This document shows positions 17,525-26,134 of a stretch of 48,394 nt of DNA, piece after piece. The notes under the pieces are model-generated. The model was not told the DNA's origin, searched no databases, and saw nothing but the letters and a program-made list of their open reading frames with translations. The translations under genes and the position numbers were made by a program. The DNA is from Rhizobiales bacterium UBA3584. Lineage in GTDB: Bacteria > Pseudomonadota > Alphaproteobacteria > Rhizobiales > Devosiaceae. How positions within the stretch are numbered: the first letter of the stretch is position 1; every line of letters begins with the position of its first letter. The stretch covers positions 1 through 48,394 of the forward strand of contig DFMV01000016.1 of the NCBI GenBank assembly GCA_002375765.1. The letters are read 5' to 3'.

Positions 17525-18949
17525 ATGGAAACCCGCCTCTTGATCGATGGCGCCTATGTCGCCGGGCAGGGACCGAGTGAAACAGCGTTCGAACCGGCCC
17601 TTGGCAAAGTGCTGGCCGAAGTGGCATCCGCCGATGCCGTCCAGGTTGAACAGGCTGTAACCGCCGCACATCGCGCCTTTGGCGAATGGCGCAAGACCAC
17701 GCCCAAACTGCGCTCGCGCCTGTTGTGGGCCATAGCCGACGCCGTGGAGGCCAACGCCGACGCGCTGGCCCATGTGGAGTCGCGCAATGCCGGCAAGCCC
17801 GTGCGTTTCGTCAAAGCCGCCGAACTGGCCAATGTAGCCGACGTGTTCCGCTTTTTCGCCACCGCCGCCCGCAACATCCCCGGCGTTGCCGCCAATGGCT
17901 ATCGCGCCGACAATATGGTCTCGATGCTCCGGCGCGACCCGATCGGGGTGGTGGCCTCGATCGCCCCCTGGAACTATCCGCTGCTCATGGCAGCCTGGAA
18001 AATCGCTCCCGCGCTCGCGGCCGGCAACACCGTGGTCATCAAGCCGTCTGAAAATACCCCCCTCAGCCTTCTGGCCCTCGGTGGTCTTCTCAACGACATC
18101 TTGCCCAGGGGTGTCGTCAACATCATCTGCGGTAACGGGCTCGATGTCGGCCAGAAGCTGATATCGCACCCCTTGGTGCGGATGATTTCGCTGACGGGCG
18201 ATGTGAGGACAGGTCGAGCCGTTCTCAAGGCCGCCGCCGGCGAGACCATCAAGCGCACCCATCTCGAACTGGGCGGCAAGGCCCCGGTGATCGTCCTCAA
18301 GGATGCCGATCTCGACGCCCTGGTCGAAACGCTGCGCGAAGCGAGTTATTATAATGCCGGCCAGGATTGCACGGCGGCGTGCCGGATTTTCGTCGACCGC
18401 GCCATCCTGCCCGATCTCAACGCGCGCATGAGCCAAATGGTCGGCAGCCTTGTCTATGGCGCGCCCGAGCGCGATGACGTCGAATTCGGGCCGCTGATTT
18501 CGAGGGCACAGCAGGACCGTGTCGCCGGGTTCGTCTCTCGTGCCAAATCGGAAGGGGCGGAAATCCTGTCTGGCGGAAATACGCCGGACGGCGAAGGGTT
18601 CTTCCACGAGCCGACCCTCGTCCAGGCCGGCATTTCCAGCGAGATCGTGCAAAAGGAAGTGTTCGGTCCGGTGGTGACCATAACCCCCTTCGATACGCCC
18701 GACCAAGCGCTCGAATGGGCCAACGCATCCGAATACGGCTTGGCCTCTTCGGTCTGGTCCCGCGACGCATCCTCGGCCATGTCGATCGCCAACGCGCTCG
18801 AATATGGCGTGACATGGGTCAACACTCACGGCGTTTTCGCCACCGAGATGCCCCATGGCGGAATGAAGAATTCGGGCTATGGATCGGATTTGTCCATGCA
18901 GTCGCTGCTCGACTACACCCAGGCTCGCCACGTCATGATCGCGTCCTGA
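17525..18949 (+). CDS. patD: Gamma-aminobutyraldehyde dehydrogenase-like
   Basis: This 474-residue aldehyde dehydrogenase is the same length as E. coli PatD (YdcW) and shares long stretches with it, for example RRDPIGVVASIAPWNYP, YYNAGQDCTAACRI and QKEVFGPVV. The catalytic cysteine is C282 and the base is E248 in HLELGGKAP. The family oxidises 4-aminobutanal, from putrescine, to GABA with NAD+. ATG at 17525 is preferred because GGAGA lies 8 nt upstream; the in-frame ATG at 17510 overlaps that site. It supplies GABA for gabT-gabD. No putrescine aminotransferase (patA) is present, so the source of the aldehyde is open. Related substrates such as 3-aminopropanal or guanidinobutyraldehyde are possible. 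Confidence 0.78.
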   Translation: METRLLIDGAYVAGQGPSETAFEPALGKVLAEVASADAVQVEQAVTAAHRAFGEWRKTTPKLRSRLLWAIADAVEANADALAHVESRNAGKPVRFVKAAELANVADVFRFFATAARNIPGVAANGYRADNMVSMLRRDPIGVVASIAPWNYPLLMAAWKIAPALAAGNTVVIKPSENTPLSLLALGGLLNDILPRGVVNIICGNGLDVGQKLISHPLVRMISLTGDVRTGRAVLKAAAGETIKRTHLELGGKAPVIVLKDADLDALVETLREASYYNAGQDCTAACRIFVDRAILPDLNARMSQMVGSLVYGAPERDDVEFGPLISRAQQDRVAGFVSRAKSEGAEILSGGNTPDGEGFFHEPTLVQAGISSEIVQKEVFGPVVTITPFDTPDQALEWANASEYGLASSVWSRDASSAMSIANALEYGVTWVNTHGVFATEMPHGGMKNSGYGSDLSMQSLLDYTQARHVMIAS

Positions 18950-18993
18950 GCAGGGCCCTTTCCCTCGGGTGGATGGCGTTCTAGAAGATAGCC

Positions 18994-19914
18994 ATGCGCA
19001 TACTCGACATGAAGACCTTCGTGGTTCTGGCCCGCAACCGCCATTTCGGCCGGACGGCGGAAGAGCTCAACACGACCCAGCCGGCCATTTCCAGCCGGCT
19101 GGCGGCCATCGAGCGCGAATTTGCCTGCCGGCTGGTCGAGCGCGGAGAAGGGCGCTTCGCGCTCACGCTCGATGGCGAGCATGTGCTGCGCCATTTCGAA
19201 ACCATTCTCGAAAACATAGAAACCCTGCGTGGTGAAATCGGCGAGGGCGCCGGCCATGCCCCCGGTCCGCTCCGCATCGGGGCAATCGATTCCGTGTCCT
19301 CGACCTGGATGCCGCTGCTGATCGACTCGCTTCACCACACCTTTCCCAACCTCAAGATCGAAATGACGGTCGATGGGACCAAGCCCTTGCTCACCGGCAT
19401 GCGCAAGGGCGATTTCGATCTGGTCTTCTGCCTCCATCCCGTTCTCGACGACGGCTTTCGCAACTACACGGCCTGCGTCTTTCAGATGACCTGGGCCGGC
19501 TCGCCGAAACTGATCGATCCCGATCGCACCTATTCTGTCGCGGCGCTGGCCGATATGCCGATCATCTCCTTTCCCAAGGATTCCCCGCCATACCAGATGG
19601 TGGCACCGTATTTTCACGACGAGCAGGTTCTCGCCTCAAAGCTCACCAGCTGCAATTCGCTCTACGCGATCATCAACCTTCTTATCGACGGGTTCGGCGT
19701 CGGAGCCGTCCCCAGCGTCACGATCAGCCGCGAGCTCAGTTCAGGTCTGCTCAATCCGATCAAGGTCGCCAAGCGATTCCCGCCGATGCCGATCATTGCC
19801 AGCTATCAGGCATCCACTCAGCAGGATTTCATCAGGCGGGTCGTCAGGAGAGCGCGCGCAACCGCCGAACACTACTGTGCAAAGGTCAATCCGGCCCACG
19901 CCTGGATCGATTGA
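18994..19914 (+). CDS. LysR-family regulator
   Basis: This 306-residue LysR regulator has an N-terminal helix-turn-helix (MKTFVVLARNRHFGRTAEEL then TTQPAISSRLAAIE, about residues 6-45) and an effector-binding domain. It follows patD by 44 bp on the same strand, so it is probably the distal gene of the transporter operon. That makes it a second candidate regulator for the amine pathway besides the one at 8568-9470. A 12-bp palindrome GCGGGCGCCCGC (19923-19934) lies just past its stop. Confidence 0.85.
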   Translation: MRILDMKTFVVLARNRHFGRTAEELNTTQPAISSRLAAIEREFACRLVERGEGRFALTLDGEHVLRHFETILENIETLRGEIGEGAGHAPGPLRIGAIDSVSSTWMPLLIDSLHHTFPNLKIEMTVDGTKPLLTGMRKGDFDLVFCLHPVLDDGFRNYTACVFQMTWAGSPKLIDPDRTYSVAALADMPIISFPKDSPPYQMVAPYFHDEQVLASKLTSCNSLYAIINLLIDGFGVGAVPSVTISRELSSGLLNPIKVAKRFPPMPIIASYQASTQQDFIRRVVRRARATAEHYCAKVNPAHAWID

Positions 19915-20067
19915 GGGGGCAGGCGGGCGCCCGCAGCGCCGAGTGCGGCCACAACCTGGTGAAGCTTGCCACCCTGTCGGGACAAGCGCCAATCCGCATG
20001 TTAAGGAATCGCCAAGGACTGCCCCGTTCCGGTGGGCGTCCCGCACGGGAGTATAAGCTCAGACTTG
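19915..20067. other. Intergenic region with palindrome, before mlaE
   Basis: This 153-bp gap contains the palindrome GCGGGCGCCCGC at 19923-19934, a possible end-of-operon hairpin without a T-run. Nothing else in it could be identified. GGGAG at 20048-20052 is rather far from the mlaE start. Confidence 0.35.
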
Positions 20068-21207
20068 ATGACCCAGCTCGATGAGCCCAGGATCGAGATG
20101 TCCGGCGCAGACGGTGTTCTCGTTGCGCGTCTTTCCGGCGCGTGGACTACGCAATGGACGCAGCAGATCCAGGCGCGGATCGATTCGGCCTTTTCCGCTC
20201 ATACCGTGCCGTCCCGCCTTGAGTTCGATCTGAGCGGGGTGACTGCGCTCGACACGGTCGGCGCCTTCCTTCTGGCCCGCCGCCGCGAAGAAATGGGGCA
20301 GGGCGTTCAGACCGCGATCACCGGAACAACTCAGGCGCAGGAAGCGCTTTTAAGCCACGTCAATGCCATAGAGCCGCACGCTCCTGTCGCCAGGCACAAG
20401 CTGCCCTGGCTTGTGCGCCCATTCGACGAACTGGGCCGCATGACCGCCAATGCGCTGGGCGATGTGGTCACCATTCACGCCGTTCTTGGCCGGGTGATGG
20501 CCGCGGCCGGGGCCACGCTCACCTTTCGCGCCCCGTTCCGGCTTGCTGCGCTGGTCAACCAACTCGATCTGATCGCCTTCCGCGCCGTGCCCATTGTCAT
20601 GCTCATTTCGGTGGTGGTCGGCGCCATCATCACCCAGCAATCCATTCTCCAGCTCAACAATTTCGGCGTGGCGATCTATGTGGTCGATCTGGCCGCCATT
20701 CTGATGCTGCGCGAGGTCGGGCTCCTGCTCGCTGCTATCATGATCGCCGGCCGGTCGGGTTCGGCCATTACCGCCGAGCTGGGTTCCATGCGCATGCGCG
20801 AGGAACTCGACGCGCTCAAGGTCATGGGGGTAGATCCCTACCAGGTGCTGATCCTGCCGCGCATGATCGCGCTGTTGATCGGCCTGCCGTTCCTGGCGTT
20901 CATCGGGGCGCTGTCCGGACTCGTGGGCGCGGCTGTCGTAGCCTTGGTCTATGGCGGCATCCCGTTCGATATCTTTCTTGAACGGCTGCAGGACGCGCTC
21001 AACATGCAGACGCTCATGGTCGGCATGGTCAAGGCGCCCTTCATGGCCGTCATTATCGGCCTGGTCGCCACCAACGAGGGGTTCAAGGTGAAGGGCAGCG
21101 CCGAATCTCTTGGCCGCCACACCACGGCGTCCGTCGTGCGCGCGATTTTCCTGGTCATCGTCGCCGATGGTCTGTTCGCCATGTTCTTTGCGGCCATCGG
21201 AGTTTAG
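20068..21207 (+). CDS. mlaE: MlaE-type lipid ABC permease with STAS domain
   Basis: This 379-residue protein fuses an N-terminal STAS/MlaB-like domain (about residues 1-105; LEFDLSGVTALDTVGAFLL) to an MlaE permease with about five to six membrane segments. Diagnostic MlaE stretches include ELGSMRMREELDAL and VMGVDPYQVLILPR. The complex moves phospholipid or other hydrophobic compounds between outer and inner membranes. The STAS-MlaE fusion replaces the separate MlaB of E. coli and is common in alphaproteobacteria. The start at 20068 is uncertain: there is no close binding site, and TTG at 20065 and GTG at 20032 are in frame. mlaF begins 3 bp after the stop. Confidence 0.88.
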   Translation: MTQLDEPRIEMSGADGVLVARLSGAWTTQWTQQIQARIDSAFSAHTVPSRLEFDLSGVTALDTVGAFLLARRREEMGQGVQTAITGTTQAQEALLSHVNAIEPHAPVARHKLPWLVRPFDELGRMTANALGDVVTIHAVLGRVMAAAGATLTFRAPFRLAALVNQLDLIAFRAVPIVMLISVVVGAIITQQSILQLNNFGVAIYVVDLAAILMLREVGLLLAAIMIAGRSGSAITAELGSMRMREELDALKVMGVDPYQVLILPRMIALLIGLPFLAFIGALSGLVGAAVVALVYGGIPFDIFLERLQDALNMQTLMVGMVKAPFMAVIIGLVATNEGFKVKGSAESLGRHTTASVVRAIFLVIVADGLFAMFFAAIGV

Positions 21208-21210
21208 CGC

Positions 21211-21990
21211 ATGGTCGATACAACCACACCCGATCCCATCATCTCGATCCGCGACCTCGTCGTGGGCTTTGGCGACCGCAATGTCATCGAAGGCTTTTCG
21301 CTTGATGTGCGCAAGGGCGAAGTGCTCGGCATCATCGGCCCGTCCGGCTCGGGAAAATCGGTGACCTTGCGCGCGCTGATCGGCCTTTTGCCCAAGCGCG
21401 CCGGCACAATAGAGGTCTTCGGCCAGGATTATGCCGGCATGTCCGTGCGGGACCGCGTGGCCGTCGAGCGCCGCTGGGGCGTGCTGTTCCAGCAAGGGGC
21501 TCTGTTTTCCTCGCTGACGGTCCTGGAAAACGTCGAATTTCCCATGCGCGAGCATTTCGACATTCCCCGAAAGCTGCGTCGCGAAATCGCCCGCTTCAAG
21601 ATCGATCTCGTCGGTCTCAGCCCCGAATCGGAAAACCTCTATCCCGCTGAATTGTCGGGCGGCATGATAAAGCGCGCCGCTCTGGCCCGCGCTCTGGCGC
21701 TCGATCCCGACATTATTTTCCTCGACGAGCCCACCGCCGGGCTCGACCCGATCGGCGCCGCCCGGTTCGATGAACTTGTGTTGAGCCTCAAGACGGCGCT
21801 GGGGCTCACCGTCTATATGGTTACTCACGACCTCGACAGTCTTGTAACAGTCTGCGACCGTATCGCTGCCATCGGGCAGGGCAAATTGCTGCAGGTCGGC
21901 ACGCTGGCCGAGCTGCAGGCTTCCGATGACCCCTGGCTCGTCGATTATTTCCACGGCCCGCGCGCCAAGCACCATCTGGAGCATCACTGA
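21211..21990 (+). CDS. mlaF: MlaF-type lipid ABC ATPase
   Basis: This 259-residue ATPase of the MCE transporter has Walker A GPSGSGKS (43-50), the family-typical signature LSGGMIKRAALARAL and Walker B DIIFLDEPTAGLDP. The GM after LSG is characteristic of Mla/MCE ATPases. It is tightly packed between mlaE (3 bp) and mlaD (3 bp). The C-terminus ends in a histidine-rich tail. Confidence 0.92.
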   Translation: MVDTTTPDPIISIRDLVVGFGDRNVIEGFSLDVRKGEVLGIIGPSGSGKSVTLRALIGLLPKRAGTIEVFGQDYAGMSVRDRVAVERRWGVLFQQGALFSSLTVLENVEFPMREHFDIPRKLRREIARFKIDLVGLSPESENLYPAELSGGMIKRAALARALALDPDIIFLDEPTAGLDPIGAARFDELVLSLKTALGLTVYMVTHDLDSLVTVCDRIAAIGQGKLLQVGTLAELQASDDPWLVDYFHGPRAKHHLEHH

Positions 21991-21993
21991 GCG

Positions 21994-23661
21994 ATGGAAA
22001 ACAAGGCCAATTACGCCATCGTCGGCGCCTTTGTGTCCCTGGTCATCGTCGGGTTCATGGGCTTTGTCTATTGGTTCTCGGTTGCCGATCAGGTCAGCGA
22101 GCGCGCCGTCTATCGCATCGTTTTCGATGGAGCGGTGACCGGCCTGGCACCCGGCACCACCGTTCTGTTCAACGGTCTGCCGGTCGGAACGGTCGAGGCG
22201 GTGTCCATCAATCCCGAAGATCCCAGCCAGGTGCTCGCCCGTATCGGCGTGGAAGCCGATGCGCCCGTGATGAACGATACCCGCGCCATACTCGAGGTGC
22301 AGGGGCTGACCGGCTTTGCCAACATCCAGCTTCTGGGCGGCACGCTCGAAGCGGGCCGGCTTGAGCCGCAACCGGGTCAGACGATAGCGGTCATGCGCGG
22401 CGAGGCGTCCGATTTCCAGCTGATCATGGAAGGCGCGCGCGACATTATCGCCAGCGCTGAAACCACCTTCGAGCGCATCGACGCGTTCTTTGCCACCAAT
22501 GAAGAGCGCCTGACCTCCACCCTTACCAGCATCGATGAGCTATCGAGCGGGCTCGCGAATCTGGTGGCCGGCGCCGGCGACGGGTCCGATTTCGACGCTG
22601 TGGTTTCCAATGTCAGCACGGCGCTTGAAAGCGCCACGGCGACGCTGTCCGAGCTCGAACTGCTGGTTGCCGAGAACCGCGAAAGCCTCACCGCGACCAT
22701 CGCCAACGCGGAGACCTTTTCCGACGCCCTTGCGTCCAATTCCGAGGGCATCGACGGTTTCCTCTCCTCCATGACCGCCACCAGCGAACGCATCGGCCCG
22801 CTGGCCGATGAATTGCGCGATTTGACCGTCCAGGTCCGCGAGATCGTGGCCGCGATCCCGCCTGAGGACGTGCGCTCCACCGTCTCCGACATCGGCGCCT
22901 TCGCCCAGACGCTGGCCAACAATACCGAGAACATCCAGGGCTTTTTCGACGACGCGCGCTCCCTGGCCACCAATCTTTCGGGTGTCTCGGACGGTCTGCA
23001 GGGCACCCTCGACCTGATCGATCGCGCTTCCTCCGCCGTCGATCCCGAAGTCATTGCCCGCGCCATGGATAATATCGACGCATTCTCGACGGCGCTGGGC
23101 AACAATGCCGTCAATGTCGATCAGATATTGACCAACACGCGCACCTTCACCGAAACCCTCGGCAACGCCACCGAACGGGCCGATACCATCATCGCCCGCA
23201 TCGACGGCATGATCACCACCGAGGACGGGCGCATGCTGTTCGAGGAGTTCGGCGCCACCGCGACCGCGTTGCGCCAGCTCATCGACCGTGTCGACGGCAT
23301 GGTGGCGTCCGAGGATGGTCAGTCGCTCTTTGCCGATTTCAGCGCTGCTGCCACTTCGATCCGCGAACTGTCCGATACGCTCAACACCGTCGCCGCGTCC
23401 CCCGAGGGGCAGCGGGTCATCGCCGACATCGCCTCGGCGGCCAACTCCATCGAAAGCCTTGCCAATGCGCTCGACGAGCGCACGCTGGCCATTTCGAACG
23501 GCCTTGTCACATTCACCAACAACGGTCTGGGCGCCTACACCACCCTCGCCAACGAGGCGGTACGGAGCCTTGAGCTGTTCAACCGCGTTATGCAACAAAT
23601 CGAGCGCAATCCGCAGTCGCTGGTGTTCGGCGGAGAAACCGTGCGAGAGTTTACGCCGTAA
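21994..23661 (+). CDS. mlaD: MlaD-type MCE lipid-binding protein, long
   Basis: This 555-residue inner-membrane-anchored protein has one N-terminal membrane helix (about 8-28) and one MCE domain (about 38-120; PGTTVLFNGLPVGTVEA, LTGFANIQLLGG). A long, mostly helical periplasmic tail of more than 400 residues follows. The tail repeats related heptad-like segments (LANNTENIQGFFDDA, LGNNAVNVDQILTN and others) and probably forms a coiled-coil tube or bundle. E. coli MlaD has about 183 residues, so this is the long class seen in alphaproteobacteria, built to span the periplasm with one MCE ring. It is followed by two copies of a palindromic repeat, then the lipoprotein gene. Confidence 0.88.
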   Translation: MENKANYAIVGAFVSLVIVGFMGFVYWFSVADQVSERAVYRIVFDGAVTGLAPGTTVLFNGLPVGTVEAVSINPEDPSQVLARIGVEADAPVMNDTRAILEVQGLTGFANIQLLGGTLEAGRLEPQPGQTIAVMRGEASDFQLIMEGARDIIASAETTFERIDAFFATNEERLTSTLTSIDELSSGLANLVAGAGDGSDFDAVVSNVSTALESATATLSELELLVAENRESLTATIANAETFSDALASNSEGIDGFLSSMTATSERIGPLADELRDLTVQVREIVAAIPPEDVRSTVSDIGAFAQTLANNTENIQGFFDDARSLATNLSGVSDGLQGTLDLIDRASSAVDPEVIARAMDNIDAFSTALGNNAVNVDQILTNTRTFTETLGNATERADTIIARIDGMITTEDGRMLFEEFGATATALRQLIDRVDGMVASEDGQSLFADFSAAATSIRELSDTLNTVAASPEGQRVIADIASAANSIESLANALDERTLAISNGLVTFTNNGLGAYTTLANEAVRSLELFNRVMQQIERNPQSLVFGGETVREFTP

Positions 23662-23666
23662 CAAAA

Positions 23667-23711
23667 GCGTTCCCAGCAAAAGTGGGCACCGGTTTTGCGG
23701 CTCGGGAACGC
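23667..23711. repeat. 45-bp palindromic repeat, copy A
   Basis: The outer arms GCGTTCCC and GGGAACGC (8 bp each) enclose a 29-nt core that begins AGCAAAAGTGGGCACCGG. It lies in the mlaD-lipoprotein gap. It is a REP-like element of the AAAAGTGG-core type common between Hyphomicrobiales genes. Copy B follows 61 bp later with one core difference. Confidence 0.8.
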
Positions 23712-23727
23712 GACAAAGGAAAGCGAA

Positions 23728-23772
23728 GCGTTCCCAGCAAAAGTGGGCACCGGTTTTGCGGTTCGGGAACGC
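23728..23772. repeat. 45-bp palindromic repeat, copy B
   Basis: This is identical to copy A except for one C-to-T change in the core (GGCTC to GGTTC), and it has the same orientation. The two form a tandem pair with a 61-bp period. In mRNA each can fold into a long hairpin between mlaD and the lipoprotein gene. Confidence 0.8.
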
Positions 23773-23801
23773 CGACAGAACAAGAACCAAGGACGAGCCA
23801 G

Positions 23802-24407
23802 ATGTCTGCCAAAATCGGCCGCCGCGCCTTTCTATCGATGTCTGCCATCGGTCTCACCTCGACGCTGGCCGGCTGCTTCAGCCTGGGCGCCATCGCGCCG
23901 GTCACCTACGATCTGACACCGGGCACACCCGGTCCCGTCGCGCGCCGATCCAACCGCACCATCGTGGTCCGCGAACCCGCGACCATTTCGACCTATGACA
24001 CCCAGCGCATTGTCGTGCGCCAGCCCGGTGGCGTTCTGAGCTACCTCAGTGACTCCCAATGGTCCGACACACTCCCCATGCTCGTCCAGACGCGCATGCT
24101 GCAATCGTTCCGCGATGCGGGGCTCACCAATATCGGCAAGCCGACCGACCCGATCGCGCTCGATGTCATCCTGTCCACCGATATTCGGGCTTTCGAGCTC
24201 GATACCACCGAGGGTGGCGCCATGGCGCGGGTCGCGCTGGCCATCCAACTGGTCAGCGACCGCAGCCGCACCGTAATCGCCAGCCAGACCTTCAGCGCCG
24301 ATGTTCCTTCGCCATCCCTCGATCAGGCCAATGTAGTCGCGGCCCTTAACAGCGCCCTCGATGCCATCCTGCGCCAGATCGTCGAATGGACCGCCACCCG
24401 CATCTGA
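23802..24407 (+). CDS. ABC-type transport auxiliary lipoprotein
   Basis: This 201-residue lipoprotein is of the ABC_trans_aux (PqiC/LetC-like) kind. The lipobox LAGC places the lipidated cysteine at C25. The signal also carries a twin-arginine-like GRRAFLS at residues 6-12, so export through Tat is possible. The mature part has the family's YDL opening, the VVREPATISTYDTQRIVVRQ strand and a C-terminal LNSALDAILRQI helix. It closes the mla operon and probably links the MCE tube to the outer membrane. The start at 23802 is chosen for AAGGA 8 nt upstream; an earlier start in the same frame would translate through repeat copy B. Confidence 0.85.
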   Translation: MSAKIGRRAFLSMSAIGLTSTLAGCFSLGAIAPVTYDLTPGTPGPVARRSNRTIVVREPATISTYDTQRIVVRQPGGVLSYLSDSQWSDTLPMLVQTRMLQSFRDAGLTNIGKPTDPIALDVILSTDIRAFELDTTEGGAMARVALAIQLVSDRSRTVIASQTFSADVPSPSLDQANVVAALNSALDAILRQIVEWTATRI

Positions 24408-24530
24408 GCGGAAAACTTTTGTCGTTGCGCAGTTTGCGGGGTTGTAAAAAGACCTTGCTGACAATAAGTCATACTTAATCCTCCTGGCGGGTTTGCCGCC
24501 ACCCCATCCCCCAATTTCGGAGAGTTTCCC

Positions 24531-26042
24531 ATGAGTTTCACCCCTTCCGGCAAGCATCTGATCGCGGGCGAGTGGGTTTCCGGCGCGGGAACCTTCGCCT
24601 CCGAACCGGCATCCGGCCCGAGTCACGAATTCGCCGTCGGCACGCCCGAACTCGTCGATCGCGCAGCCAAGGCCGCCGAGGAAGCCTTCTGGTCCTACGG
24701 CTACTCCTCGCGCGAAGACCGTGCGGCGTTCCTCAACCTGATCGCCGACGAAATCGAGGCACGCGGCGCCGACATCACCGAAATCGGCTCTCAGGAAACC
24801 GGGCTTCCTGCGGCGCGCCTCGAAGGCGAGCGTGGCCGGACCACCGGCCAGTTGCGCCTCTTCGCCGATCACATTTTGAAGGGCGATTATCTCGACCGCC
24901 GTCACGATGCGGCACTGCCCGACCGCAAGCCCGCCCCGCGCCCTGACCTCAAGATGGTCCAGCGTCCCATCGGCCCGGTCGCCGTCTTCGGCGCGTCCAA
25001 CTTCCCGCTGGCCTTCTCCACCGCCGGTGGCGATACCGCGGCGGCGCTTGCTGCTGGCTGCCCCGTCGTCGTCAAGGGCCATGGCGCCCATCCCGGTACT
25101 GGCGAGATTGTCGCCCAGGCCATCGATGCCGCGCGGAAAAAGCTGAACCTGCACCCCGGCGTGTTCTCGCTCGTGCAGGGCGGTGACCGCTCGGTTGGCC
25201 AGGCGCTGGTCCAGCACCCCGATATCAAGGCCGTGGGCTTTACCGGATCGCTCGGCGGGGGCAGGGCACTGTTCGACCTGTGTGCCGCCCGCCCCGAACC
25301 CATTCCCTTCTTTGGCGAACTCGGTTCGGTCAATCCCATGTTCGTTCTCCCCGGCGCGCTCAAGTCGCGGGCCGAGGAAATGGGCAAGGGCTGGGCCGGA
25401 TCGCTGACCATGGGTGCCGGCCAGTTCTGCACCAATCCCGGCATTGCCGTTGTGATTGAGGGCGATGAAGCCCGGAGCTTTATCGATACCGCCAAGGCCG
25501 CCCTCTCCGAAGTCGGCCCCCAGACCATGCTGACCGACGGCATCGCCAAGGCCTATCGCGATGGCCGCGACAGGATTGCCGCGTCATCGGGCGTGCAGGA
25601 GCTTCTCACGTCCACCTGCGATCTCCGCAACGCCACGCCGTATCTGTTCGAAACAGATGGCGACACCTGGCTGGCCAACCACGCGCTTGGAGAAGAAGTG
25701 TTCGGCCCGCTCGGGCTGATCGTCACCGTCAAGGACGAAGACCAGATGCGCCAGATCGCGAAGTCGCTGCAGGGCCAGTTGACCTGCACCATCCACATGG
25801 ATGCCGGCGACACCGATCTGGGCCGTTCGCTCATGCCCATCCTCGAGCGCAAGGCGGGCCGCGTGCTGGCCAACGGCTTCCCCACCGGCGTGGAAGTCGC
25901 CGATGCCATGGTGCATGGCGGCCCGTACCCAGCCTCGACGAACTTCGGGCACACCTCGGTGGGCACCCTCTCCATCCGCCGTTTCCTGCGTCCGGTCAGC
26001 TACCAGAACATCCCGGACGCTCTGCTGCCTGCAGACCTTTAG
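24531..26042 (+). CDS. Aldehyde dehydrogenase, 2-ketoglutarate-semialdehyde type
   Basis: This 503-residue NADP-type aldehyde dehydrogenase has the catalytic cysteine C300 in GAGQFCTNPG, the base E263 in FFGELGSVNP and N157 in GASNFPLAFS. The FCTNPG and FGELGSVNPMFVLP stretches mark the subgroup that includes 2,5-dioxovalerate (ketoglutarate semialdehyde) dehydrogenases of sugar and hydroxyproline catabolism. E. coli AldB-like enzymes differ at these sites. GGAGAG lies upstream of the start. No sugar or hydroxyproline genes flank it, so the physiological substrate is open; it may be a single-gene unit. A palindromic repeat begins 2 bp after its stop. Confidence 0.85.
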   Translation: MSFTPSGKHLIAGEWVSGAGTFASEPASGPSHEFAVGTPELVDRAAKAAEEAFWSYGYSSREDRAAFLNLIADEIEARGADITEIGSQETGLPAARLEGERGRTTGQLRLFADHILKGDYLDRRHDAALPDRKPAPRPDLKMVQRPIGPVAVFGASNFPLAFSTAGGDTAAALAAGCPVVVKGHGAHPGTGEIVAQAIDAARKKLNLHPGVFSLVQGGDRSVGQALVQHPDIKAVGFTGSLGGGRALFDLCAARPEPIPFFGELGSVNPMFVLPGALKSRAEEMGKGWAGSLTMGAGQFCTNPGIAVVIEGDEARSFIDTAKAALSEVGPQTMLTDGIAKAYRDGRDRIAASSGVQELLTSTCDLRNATPYLFETDGDTWLANHALGEEVFGPLGLIVTVKDEDQMRQIAKSLQGQLTCTIHMDAGDTDLGRSLMPILERKAGRVLANGFPTGVEVADAMVHGGPYPASTNFGHTSVGTLSIRRFLRPVSYQNIPDALLPADL

Positions 26043-26043
26043 A

Positions 26044-26086
26044 GTGCGGTCAGAAAAAGTTGCAGACTTTTTCGGTTCGACCGCGC
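26044..26086. repeat. 43-bp palindromic repeat, copy C (new arms)
   Basis: The outer arms GTGCGGTC (26044-26051) and GACCGCGC (26079-26086) pair at all eight positions if one G-T wobble is allowed. The 27-nt core starts AGAAAAAGT and ends TCGGTTC, related to copies A and B, but the arms are unrelated to theirs. It directly follows the aldehyde dehydrogenase stop and could act as its terminator hairpin. Confidence 0.65.
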
Positions 26087-26134
26087 GACAACAATGAACC
26101 TGGAGCGCTGGCCCGGCCTGTTGGGGCAGCGCGC

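Noticed and set aside
20350..22371. Very long leftward open frame (673 codons) opposite mlaE-mlaF-mlaD
   Set aside because: It is antisense to three well-supported genes. Its composition (H, D, G, Q and R rich) is the usual shadow of high-GC coding DNA. The long leftward frames at 15926-17017, 17222-18931 and 35736-37940 are rejected for the same reason.
26074..26080. GGTTCGA, as in a tRNA T-loop
   Set aside because: No acceptor, D or anticodon arm fits around it; it belongs to palindromic repeat copy C.
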